A stretch of 64,000 nt of DNA from Acanthornis magna (Eukaryota; Chordata; Aves; Passeriformes; Acanthizidae), in assembly GCA_036785705.1 (NCBI GenBank), contig JAWUZG010000029.1:16383501-16447500 (forward strand), given 5' to 3'. Each line of letters opens with the position of its first letter. Within the stretch, counting starts at the first letter, position 1. This document shows, piece after piece, positions 1-13,219 of this stretch. The notes below the pieces were generated by a model. That model saw only the letters and a list, made by a program, of their open reading frames with translations. It had not been told where the DNA came from and ran no database searches. The position numbers and the translations under genes are program-made.

Positions 1-2424
1 TCAAATATTTACAATTGCTGCAGTCTTAGCTTTCCTTCATGTCTTGCTTGGCTATCAACTCCCATGGGTGTGCATAACTAGAGGTGCAGGAAAGGTGTGC
101 TTTTCTCAGGTGTGTTCATGGATTATGTGCCATCCCTGATGTTTCCAAGAGGATGTGTTTCATGGGTCACCTGCAACTTCTGCTGTTGGATTTGGACTTG
201 GAATGAGAACATTGCAATTCAATGTAAAAGACAAGGAAGGAAAGGTCTTCTTGAGCTTTGTTTCCTGATGTTATTTTGTAGTTTGTCTTAATTTTAAGTA
301 GCTGTATTATCAAATCAAAAAATCCCAGGTGGTTTCAGTGTTGAGAAAATACTATTTTTAAAAAATGTATGGTCTCTTCACTACTCTGTCGTACCTGTTT
401 GTACCATGTACAAAGCAATGTTAATTTAAGAAAATACACCCTATCAAAGGCAGTAAGTATCTCTGATTAAAGGTACGCTCTGGGGATATGGAGAACAGAT
501 AAAATTTGGGGCCTACTGGCCAAGTGATCATCTGCTCTATGCAGGGGAAAATTTTGCTATCATGTTTCTTTCCAACTTTTTCAGTTAATATAGCATGAAA
601 GGTGCATTAGGTGCAAGGGATATACATTTAATGTAAGAGCTTTTCAAAATAATGAAGATGTCAAATTTTCAGTGCCAGATAAAAATACTATTTTGCACTG
701 TTTCTTCTGAGAGTGAAAGTTATGGTTCTCGTACCTGAAGGCATTGGTGGTGAACTTTACACAAACTGTAGAAGCTGGGAAAAGAATAAAACCACCTTCA
801 TTTCCTTTAATCATTTGGAAGGGACAGCTGTGATATGAACAGATATGACTAATGTTTGACAACCTTGCTTCTCATGTTAAATCTGAAGGCTCACAGATCA
901 TCTACTGAGCACATGAAGACCTTCCCCCACAAAAGTGTGGGGACTTATCCTCAAGTCTCTGAGTGACAGGTTGGCATGATGTTTAGGAAAATGCTGAATA
1001 GTAAGTGCCTTTAGTCGAAAGCTGTTACAGGAGTGGAGTGATTTTTCTCCTCCATTTTTATTGCAACCTATTTCGCATGAATGGAGTTTTGACATTCTTG
1101 CTTCTTGAACAGGATTCAATTTGTTTTACTGCTCTTCACACTAGTTCAGCACCAAGTACATGCCTTTTTTTCCCTTTCCCATTAGAAACAAACAGAAAAC
1201 CCCAAGTGAAAAACCAATTAAACCAGAACAAAACAAACCATTTTTTTTGGAAGCAGAAGTGTTAGTTGGCAAAATCCTGACTCTGGAAGCTGCTTTGTCA
1301 CAGCTAGACCATAATTGAAGCTGTTAGGTTTTTGCATGAACATGGGTTTTGCACCACAAGAGCAGTGTGTAGGACGTGGGGCCCTTGGCATTTGATGAGT
1401 GTTGGGAAGTGGTGGAAGTATGACTTTGTTTTCAGAGCCAGACTAAAGGAGAGAAGTCGCTCCCTAAAAACCAAGCTGGTGGAAAACTTAATAGCAGTCA
1501 CATCTCTCTTCCCTCAGGTACTGATCCAGGTCTTTCTTGATGGAGACCTGTAGTAATGTGAACAGAAGATGTACTATGCCCCGGAAGAGTTTTTTCCACC
1601 TCAGGTTCCATATTTGAATTCTGACTGGTATCAAAATGGTGAGACTGTCCTTAGTGAGACACAATGGCCAGCAGGGCACTGATTGCCTGTACAAATGGAC
1701 CATTGGCTTTCTAATTAAAAAAACCCTTTTAGCTGGTCCTTGTGTAGCCGAACATGTTGGGGACAGAACACAGGCTTCCATTTGAAGTTTCACCTATGTA
1801 GTAGAGGAAGGTCAACGTAAGAATTGAGCTGCTGCCTGTGCAGCAGACTGAGTGAAGTGCTTGCAAGGCAGTATCAGCTCCACACTTTGCCTTTTTGTAG
1901 CATCTGGGCAGATATTGATGCCATTATCCCTACCCCAAAATTAATGGCAGAAGTGCAGTCCTCTAGAGTAGGATCAGGGATAAGTATTTCACAGCGGATC
2001 CAGAAGGGAAGACATGCATGCCAAATTTAGGTTGTGTGCTCAGCTTCCACCTACCTGTAAAGCAGGATAAGTAGTTGAGTTGCAGCAGTTTTAATTCGAT
2101 GTAAAAGTAATTTGTAGTTCCTAATTTGACATCTCACAGTGTGGAAGTCTGCAGTAGTAGGTAAAGTCAAAACTTGAGCATCTTTGGTTATCTGGTAGGA
2201 TCTCATTATTTCTTAAAACATCTGTGTTAGTATACATGCCCAGTTAATGGATCAGTTTGATATTTGTCTTTTTGTTTGGGATTTCAAAGGATGGCCACTG
2301 AAATGCTTTCTCATTTCCATGTGGTCTCCAAAAAGTAATTAAGTGTTGAGCAATGGTATTGTCAGTCTGTTTCCTACTTAATAACCTCTGCAAGGTGCTC
2401 TTGTTAATGATTTTATTATTTCAG
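1..2424. other. Non-coding, no recognisable feature
   Basis: Moderately AT-rich unique-looking sequence. Open frames up to 101 codons occur on both strands but none resembles a known protein. An acceptor-like CTCTTCCCTCAG at 1506-1517 is followed by stops in all frames. Confidence 0.6.
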
Positions 2425-2547
2425 ATCTGCTGTTGTTCTCTCTTTCCCTCCTTAATGAGGCAGATCCCCTAGGCACCTTCAGTTTATCACAGTTGTCTAT
2501 GGTAGATGAACTAACCCAGCACCAAGGAAGTTTGTGTTCAGCAGTGC
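2425..2547 (+). other. Candidate internal exon, unrecognised product
   Basis: A 3' splice site (TTTTATTATTTCAG) precedes 123 bases open in only one frame, then a 5' splice site, GTGC|GTAAGA. The frame is phase 1 at both ends and would encode about 40 residues, including NEADPLGTFSLSQL. I recognise no domain. The upstream tract is only moderately pyrimidine-rich. Many such coincidences arise by chance in 64 kb, so this is a lead and not a gene call. Beyond the donor the same frame stays open to a TAA ending at 2729. Confidence 0.12.
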
Positions 2548-3060
2548 GTAAGATGCTCCCATCAGTATGTGTGGATAATTCTTGCTGGCACTTGAAAGAC
2601 TTAACATGTGCAAAAAAGGAAGAACAGACCCTTTTTCTAAAGGGTCATCTTGATTTGAACAGCAGCAGTCTGGTTTGCGTCAATGTGCACATGTTATTCA
2701 GTGAATTAAGAGTAAAAATAGCTAATTAACACCTTCTCTGTTTCTTTTCTGTCTGGTCATTAGTTACTACAAGCCAAATTAATTCCTGACAGCACAGGGC
2801 AGGGAAGGGTGTCAATGACAAACATGGGTCAAGAACTGAATACTTTGATGTTCTGGAGAGAAATATTTTCTTTTTTATTGTATTGCCTGTATCATGTAAT
2901 TTAATACAGGTATGCTTAGCTAACATCTGTGTTTTGTATTTCAGCTTATGAAGAGAAAATCTGAATTGGTTGTGGGAATTTGAAAGAAGGGTTATTTTAT
3001 CCTGGTTTAGTATGGTTTGGATCCTATGTAGGGACTAAAACAGAGTTTCCAAGACTCAGA

Positions 3061-3345
3061 TCATTTCAGAAATAGCAAACATATGATTTCTGAGTAAACA
3101 GACTGATGATAATAGAGAGGATTAGAAAATGTATTGTTGTGGGTCAATACTGTACTACTGAGAGAGATGATATCGTACTGGTAATCGCACTGTTGGGCTT
3201 AATGGCCCATAAACTTATTTTGATAAAAGCTTTTATAAAATTGTCAACAATAATTCCATCCATTGTTAGATTGCCAGTGAACATCTTCAGCTCCTGGAAT
3301 AAATTGCTACCATCAATCATGTTTATGTAATTTCATAAAGTAAGA
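3061..3345. promoter_or_regulatory. AT-rich stretch with the look of a conserved non-coding element
   Basis: Dense TAAT and ATAAA homeodomain-type words mix with retained CpGs (ATCGTACTGG, TAATCGCAC), without repeats or low complexity. In bird gene deserts this texture often marks deeply conserved enhancers. Conservation cannot be tested here. Confidence 0.2.
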
Positions 3346-3371
3346 CTTTCACTTTGAAGATGTAATAACTC

Positions 3372-3393
3372 TAATAATAAATAATAAATAATA
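3372..3393. repeat. TAA/AATA simple repeat
   Basis: A short AT-only tract of alternating TAA and TAAA units just downstream of an AT-rich, conserved-looking stretch. Confidence 0.85.
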
Positions 3394-3839
3394 CCGTCAG
3401 CTAAAAATTAATGACTGAGGTCCATAATTGCTGTAGCTGCCCAGAAGTCCCTTACTGGGCTTGGGCTGAGGTGGGTTTATGTCGGAGGTTCCTGTCTGTA
3501 GAGGACAGGCACTTTTTCCTTACCTCTGCCAGGTAGTCACTAGGTCAGCAGGAATAGGCAACATCATGGCAGGGTTTGTATGTAAATTAAAAAACTGTTT
3601 AAGTTTACTATATTTCTACTCTGTTGTTAGTTTTCACTGTGGCTTTTTTGACATCACAGTTATTAGAACGTGAACATTAAAAAGGCTTAATTATTTTCAT
3701 AAGCATTAATACACCATTTAAAAAAAGAAGTGCATAAGCACTTGAATTTTGTCTATAACTTACAAGCTGTGTCAATGTGTGGTCCCTTTCAAACTGTTTT
3801 CACAGCCACTACCTTCCTATCTTTGCTTTTTTTTCCCCT

Positions 3840-4150
3840 CATCCCTTCCATGTGATTGGTTAGATGAATTATTGGCCACAGTGTGATGCAAAATGGGCTT
3901 TAATCCAAAGTGGGAAGAGAAGGAAGCTCTTTTGCAAGAAAATAAATAGCGGAGGGTATTTAACAGTGCATTAAGCAACATAGCTGTTAATGCTGCTCTT
4001 ATAATGCAGTGAGGAGAGCAGGAAAATATGTTGTTAGTTTAGGCAAGCAGTGAATTGCTCCAGCTCTGATATTTTGTTGGTGACATTCAACATATCCAAT
4101 GCAGATGCATTGATACGCAAAGCTTAATGAAGAGTTGAACATGGACTTTC
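3840..4150. promoter_or_regulatory. Conserved-element-like stretch, homeodomain-site rich
   Basis: Contains GTGATTGGTTAG (inverted CCAAT box), GAATTATTGG, CTTTAATCC, GTTAATGC, TTATAATGC and GATGCATTGATAC within 300 bases, with no simple repeat. Could be an enhancer. The judgement is from motif density only. Confidence 0.2.
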
Positions 4151-5270
4151 CACTCCTGCATCATGGGATGGAAAGGAGGAGCTGGTTTACCTGCCTGTAA
4201 GTGGAGTTTCATTTTTATAGGCTGGGAAGGAGGGGAACAGAAATGTGCTAAATAGACACAAGGTCTGTCCTCCTAGAGTTACTGCTTGCCCATATTGATT
4301 TGCTTTATTTTCTTTAGGGGACAATGGTAGAGGTAGAAAGGTATCTTGGGGGAATACATTCTCCAGTCTCTCCACCTCTACAGCTTCAGGAGTGCTTTAC
4401 CCCAGAAAAATAAAATTCTTAATTTAATGATCTTGAATGGCCCGTTGATAAAATTGCTTCCTCCATGCGGATGTATTTGATGTATTGTGGGCAGTAAAGT
4501 GGAATTCAAGGAGGGCCTCGAAATGGTTTTGCTTCCCAACTTCAGAACATGCAACTTTGAAAAAAAAACATTGCAGCTTCATACATGGAAGCTGACAGAA
4601 AAGGAAAAATTATGGAGAGCTGGAGGAGAAAGAAGAAAATCTGGAATTCTCGCTTCTCAGTTACAGTAACACTGCAACAGGGACATGCATTTTCTCTTCA
4701 GACTCAATCCAGCAAATCACAGGCATCATATCCCTTTGAAGTCTATGGCTATTTTGCCTGCCACTGCAGGTTCAGGTTTTTTATTACTTTATTTGCCTAA
4801 GAAAACTCTTCTCATCTAGTTTAAAGGGAAAAACTGATACAGAATACCACACTGTGTTATATAAAAACTATGCCAAAAAGTAATTCTCCCAAAACAGAAA
4901 GTGAGATAATAATCACATCCCAAGATTTTATGGTATCAGTGTTATAACTTGAAATTAGTCTTTTGCTTGGGTAAGGCAAGTAAGTCTAGTAAGTACATAT
5001 TCTTGTTATTGTTCTTCCACTTTCTTTTCCTAAAAGATTGTTTCTGTATATATTTTTGTATGTGATCAGTATGGGTGAATTCTTTAGACTGTGCAAAACA
5101 CTGTGGCTTCAGGCATTGATTTCTGCCAATCAAAGCAGTGGTCTCATGGTTTAGCAAAAATGAGATATCTCTGAACATGCTGGAATGAACTTGATGGAGC
5201 TGAGTGACATTTCACTCACACACTGGATGTGTTGAAGCCGAAATTTTTACATGGGAGCTCTTGAAATGAA

Positions 5271-5292
5271 GTGTGTGTGTGTGTGTGTGTGT
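5271..5292. repeat. (GT)11 microsatellite
   Basis: Eleven uninterrupted GT dinucleotides. It is the only clean dinucleotide microsatellite of this length that I see, and is likely to be length-polymorphic. Confidence 0.95.
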
Positions 5293-8200
5293 AGCATACA
5301 CCCTCTCTCTCTTCCTGAGAACTATTTACTATAGGGCTATATATGTTAATATGTGATTCTTAGTATATAGAGGCCTCTGGCACTCTTGCTTTATCATTTA
5401 AGAAAAAATGGTGTTACCACAGCAACTGCTATGCCACCCGGCACTGAAGCAGCTCCTGTCTATGTAGCGCTTATAAAAGTACATTAGACAGATTTTTAAA
5501 GTGCATGTAGCTAAAGTGAGAGCAAGAACTTAACACTTGGTGAATGCTACAGTGAAAGGAGAGCATGAACTTGTTCAGACGTTGAGAAAAGTTCTTAATG
5601 GAAAAAAGTGGCAATAGATCTAATTCAGCAAGCTCTGTGGCAGATGCATTACTTCAAGTCTGTCTGCAATCCCTTTGAAATCGGGTGAGTTCCATATAGG
5701 GCTAGAGTTTGTACAGGTTCAAGAGTCCTGTTTTACAGGTGACAAAAATTACATTGTAAAAGGGAGTGATGGTTTTGAGAGGCTCCAATGGTGACACTTT
5801 CATAGGGTGTGACTGGTGAGGGCAGATACTTGGCATTTCTCTGCAATGAGCCACTGAAAATGATTGAAAGGGAAGTCATGAGTAACTGGAAATATCAGAA
5901 GTTTTGATTTATGGGTAGTTTTGAATTTCGGACAAGGTTTCACAGTACATCTATACATCACCTGTATTTTATATAGCAAGGAATCTGTGTTGAAGAGTGT
6001 GCATATAACGATGCTTTGTTGTCTATTAAATGTTAGAGTGGTGCGTTATAGAAGTTTCTGCACTATAAAATGTAATTGTTTTAGGGGAGGCAACAGACCT
6101 AGGAGACTTTAGGAAAGGTTTTAAGCTAGTTTGAACCTAGTAGTATAAACCTATTTGAGTTTTCCTTTTAAGACACTGTGGTGTAAGAAGACCCTTCTAT
6201 GGCTGGTTGTTCAGAGCTGAACCCAAGCCCTGGTGAAGCTATAGGTTGTCAATAAAATGCCTCTGAAAATTCACAAGTTTTTCATGAAGGCCATGCTGGG
6301 TTGTGAGGCAGCTTTCCCTTCCTAGCCTGGGTCAGGTAGGCACAAACATTGAAAGATCACTTTTGGATCTCTGAACCTTTACCTTTTATACCTTCACTGT
6401 AGTATAACCAGCAGAACTTAAGCTGATATTCCTTTTCTGTAATTCTCGTTCTGATCTTCCTCACAGATTCTCTCTCTTGGTAACTATCTTTACTGTTACT
6501 CTTACTTTAGGATGGTGGAGCAGGTTTTTGCTTGATAACCACCCTACAGCCTCAGTATGTTTTGTTTGAACAAATGCCAAAAGGACTTGGAAGCTCACTG
6601 AGGTAAAGGCAACTATAGTGGCTGTATCCTGTAACTGGAAACAGCACCTTGGTGGTTCTGCCCAAAGGATAAAAGAAACTGATTGAGGGGATCCCCAAGA
6701 AGTTTCTTCAGAAACTCAATTTAGTTCTGGTACAAATATGCCAGGGGAGTCCAGTGTGTAAAGAATATTTCATGCATGTTCCCAGTACTGTATTAAATGA
6801 GTAGGTTTGTAGTGAAGGTGTTCAGACATGTAACATGTATGATAATTTGTGTGAGACAACAAAAAGTAGTCAATTTGTACTCGAAAGCAGAATTTTTAAT
6901 GACATATTTTGTTATTTGTATGTAGTGCTTTAAATGTACTACAGCAAAAATTGAAAGCAGGCATTGATTTATCTCAGAAATACACATCCACCTTCAAAAA
7001 TCCAGCCTGTCTGCCTGATATCTAATTAATCACTTCTGATGATAAACTCAATGCTATGTTGGGAATGCTTTCCAGTACTAGCAGGTTTTTAACAAGCTGC
7101 TTGAGATGCATATTAAAGGTGCTTTTAGAGATGTAGAGACAGAAAAGCTTAGAAGTCTGGTGACTGTTTAGTTGAAAGGAGCTCCCAGGGGCAGAGGAAC
7201 TGGGTTCCCCATTTGCAGTGGTTTAACCAGGCAGGGAATTTATTTGTTCGTCTGCTCACAGAGACATTGAGGGAACAGTCTGTTTTGAATTTTGATATTA
7301 AAGGCAGTGGCATTATTTCAGTACATGAAGTTCAGGGCCTTGCTTAAAGCATGTGGTGGTAGGTAGTGTTGATACCTGAAAACGGCGCTTTGTTCATAAC
7401 TCACAACTTACGCACAAAGTGAAGATGAGTGACTGATGTCAGGGAGAGGAAGCTTCCCAAGGTTTAGAAATTTATTTTGTGGACTCTGTATTTCATTGCA
7501 GCAAATTTATTTATAATGCTTAGCCCTCCTAGTTTAAAATGCATGTGTTCCCTTGCTGTGTTTCCTGATTGTATGCAACATGGTATGCTAATGAGAGAGG
7601 GCTTGCTTTAGCTATGGACTAAATTAAACACCAGAGGCTTCTGAAAGCCAGGCAAGTTTGTTAGCATGCTTTCATTTATAGGGAGGAATAGCAAACACTT
7701 ACCTGTGCAGCAGGCGGCTGCATGGGCAGTGTTATCTCAAGCTAACAGTACTTTTACATGCATAGGTATGAAAAGGGGACAGTGTAAGTATCTGCAGCGT
7801 TGTGATATGAAAACATATGGTCACATTCTACCCTACATCTACCTTTAGGTAAATCTTCTGCAACCCTGCTGAAATGCTGAGGTGCTGTGCTCAGGTCTGA
7901 AAGCAGACCTGGGTCTACAGCCAGGAAAAACAATGTTCAAAAGCAGGGATGCAAGTCTTTCAGGTTTTCTCCCAGTCTGGGCTGTCAGGTGTAAAGGTTA
8001 AAAAAAAAAGTTTGTCCTTTATGATTTGTTGTAGAGAAGTTCTATGCCGTAGTCTTCCAATTACTTGTTGTTGTTTTGGGTATTTATTTCAGACCACTGT
8101 AACTGCAGTAAGGAATTTTGCATGGGAATCCTAATCTGCCGCAGATAAAGCAGGGGATTTTGTCTTAGTGTCTCAGAATAAGTGCTGGAAAAAGTATGGC

Positions 8201-9026
8201 CAAGAAAAAGTGACAGCAAGGAAGAGCTAAAATTCCCTGAATTCAATTAGCAAGCTCTGGATTTTAGGGAGAGCTTTGGTTTTGGTTTTGTTTGCGTGGG
8301 TTTGACTTGACTGTATAGAGGTCAGAGTAATGGATTTCCCATGAGATAGTCAAAAGAGGATTATAAAATCAGGATCTGTGTATTATAATTGTCTGCACTG
8401 CTATATAGATTTGATATGGTCTAAGCCCTGCCCCACCCCCAAGTAATTGTGTGTTATCAAGAATTATGTGCTGTGATCCAAGGTGTGCGTACTAAAGAGA
8501 CTTCATTTTCTTAGCTGTGAAACAAAGTGGGGGTGAAGCCACAGCAGTGTAACTGCCGGGGTTTAAAAAGTGTTTGTGTGCATGTGTTTGGAAACTGCCA
8601 CAAAATCCACTGATTTTGGGAAATGTGCCCATTATTAATTGCCTCTCACTTTCCAAGGAGTGTGTGGGCACCGTCGAGTGCCAAATGCTGCGCTGAGACT
8701 GCTGCTGGGTGGGTGATGCCCATATGGGAGCTGCTGTCCGGGGATCTTGGGGGCGAAGCCTCTGCCTGCCCTGTAGCTCCTGGCACTGCTCACAGCCTTG
8801 GCATGCTGGCCCCACTGCCCCTTTGCTCTTTGGCCCTGGCTTGGCGTCTGGAGGAGTTTGAGCCTCCCTGATAAGCTGGGAGGCTGTGTTTGGGTTAGGC
8901 ATGATTCACCGTGTTAAAACTTCTCTAAGTGAGGACTGTATAACTGCTTCTTTAAGGTCCCATTAGTTTATCTGTCCATGGCATTTTCTTGCAGAATCTG
9001 TCAGGGTTTTTAAGTTGTGGACCAAT

Positions 9027-9067
9027 AGAAAAAAAACAGGGGAAAAAAGAAAAGAAAAAAGAAAAAC
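9027..9067. repeat. A-rich purine tract
   Basis: About 40 bases of nearly pure purine on the plus strand (A runs broken by single G or GGGG), interrupted by one C. Low-complexity sequence. Confidence 0.85.
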
Positions 9068-9198
9068 TTTTAAAGCTTTGAACTATATGTTGTCTACAAA
9101 CTGTCATTGGCCATGACTGCATATTTATTAGTTCACAGCTTTATGATATTCTACTTTCATTAATATTGAGAATTAATCTGCACTGTGTTTTTCTGCAG

Positions 9199-9264
9199 CA
9201 TTAGCAGCAATCCTTCAGCTGAATACAAATGTGGTTCTTTGCTGCAATCCAAATTCCGCTGTGG
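9199..9264 (+). other. Candidate 66-bp internal exon, unrecognised product
   Basis: A good acceptor (CTGTGTTTTTCTGCAG) leads into 66 bases ending at GTGG|GTAAAG. The open frame reads LAAILQLNTNVVLCCNPNSA and is phase 1 at both ends, the same phase as the candidate at 2425-2547. Without splicing the frame runs on through KDLKRIF to a TGA in the T/G-rich tract. The protein-like look and compatible phase are suggestive, but I know no family that matches. Confidence 0.15.
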
Positions 9265-9336
9265 GTAAAGACTTAAAGAGGATATTTATGAGGTACCTAC
9301 GTGGCATAGTGAATTCTGATATGGAAGTTTGCTTTT

Positions 9337-9382
9337 TTTGTTGTTGTTTGGTTGGTTTTTGTTTGGTTGGGGTTTTTTTTAA
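9337..9382. repeat. T/G-rich low-complexity tract
   Basis: Only T and G over about 45 bases, with TTGTT and GGTTGG subrepeats. It lies just downstream of the candidate exon at 9199-9264. Confidence 0.8.
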
Positions 9383-12300
9383 GTGACACTACTTTCTGCA
9401 GCATGCCAGGATAACAGGTGGAATATTTATACATCCATTCTTACTTTCATTTTTTAAAGCATATGATACCATGGAGGCCTAAGGAGTGTATAGTTTATTT
9501 CAATTGAAAGAGAGTTTGGTCCATTTGCAAAATCTCAGGACAATAGCTGCTTTGCAGATCTTACATGATTTCTGAAAACAAAAGGCTTATAAAGGCTTAT
9601 AAGCTAAAACTAGCCCTGCAATATCTGGGAAGCCTGCAAATGTGCTGCACAACTTCTGCAGTTAACTACTGTGTTAGAAGAATACTTGCAAACTGGCCAG
9701 ATGGAGCCATGAAGAAGAGGGATGGACACTTCTTCCTGGCCAAGGAGCCCAGTGCCAATCTTGGTCATGTTATGTTTGCTTTATTTTCTCCTGGGCTGGG
9801 ATAGGCGTATTCCTTTGCCCAACCACTTGCCTGTTGCCCTCAGCAGAAATTTTCTATTGGCTGAGCACTCTCAGGGCTTATTTGTTGTTCTGGACAAAGC
9901 TTCACAGGAAGGAAAAAGCATCTTATAGCCGGGAAGAGTGGAGAATAGCACTGTGTGATGGCTGTCCATTCTATGATCTGATTCAAAAGGTGCTCCTTCC
10001 CCACTATTTTTATTTATTTATAATTTAATATTTTCTTTTAAATTATGTGCATTGGACAGGTGATGCAAAATGCTCTTGATAACTTCATAGTGTTTTGAAA
10101 ATGCATGTTTGTTCTTCAAGCTTGTTTTGTATCTTTGTCTTGGGCCCCATTTTATTGGCAATTTAAATCCATTAGAAAGAGAAACAAGTCTCCACAGATC
10201 CTGTTATGTACAACAGTGTCACATTTAAATTTGAAGTGTAATCATGCACAAACGTTGACTTGACCAGTATTGCTAGTGGTGTTTGTGTTAAGTGGATAGT
10301 TTAAGGCTTAATGACCACTTTGAAACCAAGTGCTTACTTTTTGTTATGTATTGATGGTACTGTGTGAGGCGGGCAATTGAATTTTTTTTTTCTTTTCAAT
10401 GATTTTTAGAAAACATTTCAACTGACCTGGTTTGTTTGCTCCATTACCCACACTGGTTAAGATCGAGCTGTTTGGACAGTGCCCATGCCATCCAAATCTA
10501 GCTGGTTCATGTAGCATCCTCAGGGTTTCTTCTCAGATTTAGTGAATGTTTGTTAATCTGCTTTTGTGATCATCATGGCAAGAAGTTGCCAGTTGGATGA
10601 GAGATTTATATGATGCAAAGGAAGATCCCTGAGGCCTGGGGTCCTCCATAGCAATGAAAATTTTCATTGGTGAGCCCAGATACCAGGGGGTCTACTTGTG
10701 GTGAGGTTTGAGAAGTCAAGTTGGGGAGGCCCTGACACTGAGTGTTGCTCCATGTTTTTCCATAGTGTGCTTAAGGGTAGAGAGAGCAAAAATTACAGAG
10801 TACCTGGTTTCTGAGTATCTGTGATGAATGAAAACATAGTGCACAGATTGTCTAAAATGCAACTGATTGAAAGAGTAAATGGTTTGAGGTTTGGTATTGG
10901 AAAAAATTGCTGGAAGCTTTGGGATGAACTACATAGAGATGCTCACTTTTTATGGCACTTAGCAGCAGTTTAACATAGGACAGGTTAGATTCTCCATGCT
11001 TTTTACATGGGATTGGCACTTTAATGTTTTTAGCCTCCTTCTCCTCCCTGAGAAAAGTCTGCATTGCCCACTGGCACTGACTGCAGCCTTGGGCTGTGGA
11101 GTGAACATCCCCAGCTAAACATTGAGGAACCTGAACAAAAGCAAGTGGAGCTTTTGCACCTTGTTATTCATTGTTTCACATCCCGTTATGAATTGTATAA
11201 ATTTAATTTTAAAAGGCAGCTGGTAAAACCAAGAACATACTGAACTTGGAACCAGTCCTCTTGTGCAAGTCTGGGACTCGTAAAAGACTTGGACACGGGA
11301 TGAAGCACCTTCAGCGAGAGCCCCTGGCTGCTACCCAGGACAGCTGCAGGGATGCTGCAGCCTCCTCTGCCAAACCAGGGTGTTGCAATATGCAACCTCT
11401 CCTGAACACACAGAGGGTCCTTCCTGCTAGCAACTTTCTTCCATGGAAAAATGTATTCCCAAAAGCTCAGACAGCCTGGGACCGGCCTGGGGGGGTCAGA
11501 TAACATCTTCCAAAATGCCACCCTGCAGCCCAGAGATTGAGTTTGGTTATGTTTGCTCTTTGAGACACTTCACAGTTGCAGCACATGGTGTTCCCCAAAG
11601 CTGTATATGTGTAACCAGAGGCAGATGGGCACTTGGGGAGAGAGCGAACCTCTCTTGGTTCATCCCTCATGGTGTTTAAGGAAATCCTGCTTCCAGATCG
11701 AGCACAGTGCTTTCCACAGTGTTTCCAGGAGATCTTTCTGTCTCTTGCTAGTGTTTGCATGCCTCTTCTTGTGGCTGAGCACAGGGAAAGTTGGAGAAGT
11801 CCTTCCAAAAGGCAGGGATTTTGGGCTTAGGCAGGCCTTGTAAGCAAGGAGTTTTCTGACATCCTGGTTCTGCCTTTGGAAATGTTGTCACATTATGTCG
11901 AAGGAGCTCTGCTAATGAAGGAATAATTTGCTGCCCTCTGTTTATGGTAATGTACACTGGGTCTGTACCCTCAGGTGGTGGATTCTATGACCAGTAAACC
12001 TCAGTTTCTTTAAAGTCTGAAATTGGAGCGTAACTTTTATTTTTCTACTTAAGCTGTGCAATTTGGCTGTTTGCAGTGTTCTAGAGAGGCAGCAAAATTA
12101 CTGTTGGCTTTCCCACAATAAATCTTTGACCTTCCCCACCATTTAAGCATTAGCAGATTCCCTGTGCTGTATATGGGGGTGGAGAAAAGAGCTGTGGAGT
12201 TACATGCACATGCTGACACACGTGCACGTTTGTTAGTAGCTTCTAGCAAACACTTAGCCTGTGATCTCAAGGCAGTGTTTAGGAGCGTCTTTCCTCCTCT

Positions 12301-13219
12301 GCACAATACTGGATGTAAAACAGGTATGCTGCAAAATGATATTGTACAAATTAGGGCAAAAATGTTACTCCATACAATTCGCATCATGCTCAGCGCTCAA
12401 GTTCCCTGGGGGAGACTGGTAATATTTGTTGGTCTGTGTTTGTGCAACCTCCCGTGTCCAGCCCAAGGGGCTCTTGTGGTACTTGGCTTCTTCCTTCGAG
12501 CCCTAGGTGTTCATGCACTGATCTGTCATCTGGCAACGGATGCAGAAGTTGAAACTTCATCTGTGCATGATGCTGATCGCAGAGATGTAGCGTGAAATGG
12601 AGTTTTTCCCGTGTTATGTTTCCATGAGTTTCAGACTTCAGCAGCTTGTGAGCTTTATGTAAGCTGATGGATGAAAAAGGAGTGCTGAGCGCTGTAGGCA
12701 TAGGGCAGGGAGAAGAGCAGGGAGGATGGTTTCGGGGCTGCACACATCTGTTACCTTCATGCCATGCTCACAACAGAGCAGCGGGGGCTTTTTGACACTT
12801 TGGATTTTTTTCAGTTCAGTTGCTCAATCTCAGCTTTTGTTTTGTACATTACTGTAGTTTCACATTTCACTGCATATTATTCACTCACTGTGCCAAAAAT
12901 AGGAAGTTTGGAGGAAATACTGAGTAGGTTCAGGAAAGATAAGCAAATACTTGTCTCAGAGGTGGTTAGCTTCGTAAGTTACACTCAGGTTCAGATGGAG
13001 CAGATGAACCTTGTATGGCACATCAGAGCCAAGTGTGAAAATAACGGCTATGAGTCGCATCCATGGCAGATCCCAAGCGTCTCCCTTTGAGAATAAGCGA
13101 GACAAAAGGGCATCTGTACGCTTCTGATGGCTGAAAGATCTTATGAATTACAGAACATGTCTAAAACAGAGTAAAACTATACCTTGTATTACAAGTCCAG
13201 AGAACTATTGCTAGTTGCT
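9383..13219. other. Non-coding, no recognisable feature
   Basis: A short direct repeat (AAAGGCTTAT twice at 9582-9602) and the palindrome at 10652 are the only structures seen. The 11200-12000 part is GC-richer and has overlapping frames on several phases, the pattern expected of non-coding GC-rich DNA. The 143-codon frame at 12164-12595 matches nothing known. Confidence 0.5.
10652..10669. repeat. 18-bp perfect palindrome
   Basis: CAATGAAAATTTTCATTG is its own reverse complement with no spacer. A perfect palindrome of this length is expected about 0.2 times in 64 kb of random sequence. It could be a dimeric transcription-factor site or coincidence. Confidence 0.9.

Larger units (their letters stand above)
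4151..9198. other. Non-coding, microsatellite and one GC-richer patch
   Basis: Apart from the GT repeat, the only change in texture is a GC-richer patch at about 8640-8890 with CpGs (ACCGTCGAG, TGCGCTG, GGGCGAAG, GGCGTC). It carries overlapping frames on both strands, 136 codons on the minus strand (8902-8492). No protein family is recognised. It is too short and CpG-poor for a CpG island. Confidence 0.5.

Noticed and set aside
8492..8902. 136-codon minus-strand frame in a GC-richer patch
   Set aside because: Low stop density is explained by the GC content of the patch, and a plus-strand frame overlaps it. No domain recognised.
8999..9014. 16-base identity with 25791-25806 (TGTCAGGGTTTTTAAG)
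   Set aside because: One such match is near chance expectation for 64 kb, and the flanks do not align.
12164..12595. 143-codon plus-strand frame
   Set aside because: No family resemblance, and it overlaps minus-strand frames of 112 and 117 codons. Likely chance.
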